Positions 5,194 through 5,873 of a stretch of DNA of 5,873 bases are shown piece by piece. The stretch's first letter is position 1, and each line of letters begins with the position of its first letter. The DNA is from Pseudomonadota bacterium (GTDB lineage Bacteria > Pseudomonadota > Alphaproteobacteria > UBA8366 > GCA-2717185), in contig JAQCHR010000256.1 in NCBI GenBank assembly GCA_027619655.1, forward strand, positions 1-5,873. The letters run 5' to 3'. The position numbers and the translations under genes are program-made. The notes below the pieces were generated by a model. That model was not told where the DNA came from and did not search any database. It saw nothing but the letters and a program-made list of their open reading frames with translations.

Positions 5194-5873
5194 CGGTCCT
5201 GGTCACCGGCGCAACGGGGTTCGTTGGATCCGCCGTCGCCCGCAGCCTGCTGGCAGAGGGCGAATCCGTCCGCGTCCTTGTCCGGCCCGAAAGCCTGCGC
5301 GCCAATATAGACGGCTTGCCGGTGGAAACGGCCATTGGCGATTTGCGCGACGCGGCATCGCTGGCAGCCGCCATGAATGGCTGCACTATCCTGTACCATG
5401 TTGCTGCGGATTATCGGCTTTGGACACTGCGCCCCGCGGAACTTTATGAAGCCAATGTCACCGGCACGCAGAATCTGATCCGCGCCGCGATGACCGCCGG
5501 CGTCGAGCGCATCGTCTATACCAGCAGCGTTGCGACACTGGGACTGAACCGGGACAGGTCGCCCGCCGACGAATCGACGCCCGTCACGCTGGATGACATG
5601 ATCGGCCACTACAAACGGTCCAAATACCTGGCGGAGGAAGCCGTCCAGCGCCTGATTCGGGAGGAAGGCGCCCCGGTCGTCATCGTCAACCCCTCGACGC
5701 CGGTCGGTCCCCGGGACATCAAGCCGACTCCGACCGGACGCATGATCGTGGAGGCCGCCGCGGGGCGGATGCCCGCCTTTGTCGATACGGGGCTGAACCT
5801 GGTGCATGTGGACGATGTCGCCCGGGGCCACCTGCTGGCCTGCCGGTCCGGCAAGATCGGGGACCGGTATATC
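5190..5873 (+). CDS. hpnA: HpnA, hopanoid-associated NAD(P)-dependent sugar epimerase/dehydratase (N-terminal 228 residues, runs off the window)
   Basis: HpnA is an extended short-chain dehydrogenase/reductase encoded in hopanoid loci and thought to act on a nucleotide-linked or hopanoid-linked sugar in head-group formation; its reaction is unproven. The visible part shows the Rossmann dinucleotide motif TGATGFVG at 6-13, DLRD at 51-54 and HVAADYRLW at 70-78. The catalytic region follows with YTSSVATLG at 110-118 and YKRSK at 141-145 (Tyr141, Lys145). Then come NPSTPVGPRDIKPTPTGR at 167-184 and NLVHVDDVARGH at 203-214. These stretches are characteristic of HpnA rather than of generic epimerases. 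The family is about 330 residues, so roughly 100 C-terminal residues lie beyond base 5873. GTG at 5190 is chosen because it places the Rossmann motif at the family's usual position; it overlaps the previous TGA by four bases (GTGA), implying coupled translation. No frameshift is seen. Confidence 0.9.
   Translation, partial: MTVLVTGATGFVGSAVARSLLAEGESVRVLVRPESLRANIDGLPVETAIGDLRDAASLAAAMNGCTILYHVAADYRLWTLRPAELYEANVTGTQNLIRAAMTAGVERIVYTSSVATLGLNRDRSPADESTPVTLDDMIGHYKRSKYLAEEAVQRLIREEGAPVVIVNPSTPVGPRDIKPTPTGRMIVEAAAGRMPAFVDTGLNLVHVDDVARGHLLACRSGKIGDRYI

Noticed and set aside
4986..5831. Long open frame on the minus strand under the CDP-alcohol transferase end and hpnA (281 codons)
   Set aside because: Low-complexity shadow composition; the plus-strand hpnA frame carries Rossmann and YxxxK motifs and is clearly the real gene.
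1..5873. CRISPR arrays, tRNA/rRNA genes, insertion sequences, attachment sites
   Set aside because: No repeat-spacer pattern, no RNA gene signature, no transposase and no terminal inverted repeats were seen on either strand.

Overview
The window is GC-rich, densely coded DNA from a hopanoid-producing bacterium. Codon use and protein sequences fit an alphaproteobacterium of the Rhodospirillales type, but no taxonomic marker is present and the genus cannot be named. All recognisable genes concern envelope lipids: hopanoid synthesis or transport and glycerophospholipid transport.

Layout. (1) Bases 1-346 (+) hold the C-terminal part of an MlaA/VacJ outer-membrane lipid-transport lipoprotein, whose frame is interrupted within the first 25 bases. 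(2) Bases 375-974 (-) encode HpnM, an MlaC/Ttg2D-like periplasmic lipid carrier, convergent with mlaA. (3) Bases 975-1077 are a divergent intergenic region with a perfect 6-3-6 palindrome and a possible hpnN promoter. (4) Bases 1078-3681 (+) encode HpnN, a 12-helix RND-type transporter. (5) Bases 3682-3820 are non-coding and hold an imperfect 10-bp inverted repeat. (6) Bases 3821-5873 (+) hold three genes joined by 4-base start/stop overlaps: a sugar-nucleotidyltransferase-like cytidylyltransferase candidate, a CDP-alcohol phosphatidyltransferase-family membrane enzyme, and hpnA, a hopanoid-associated NAD(P)-dependent sugar epimerase that runs off the right edge.

How they may work together. 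MlaA, HpnM and HpnN resemble an outer-membrane lipoprotein, a soluble periplasmic shuttle and an inner-membrane exporter, which together could move hopanoids and/or phospholipids between membranes. The cytidylyltransferase-CDP-alcohol transferase pair has the logic of making a CDP-activated polar group and transferring it to an alcohol acceptor. Its translational coupling to hpnA suggests a polar-head modification step linked to hopanoids. That link is inference. The transferase also lacks the fourth Asp of its signature motif, so its chemistry is an open question.
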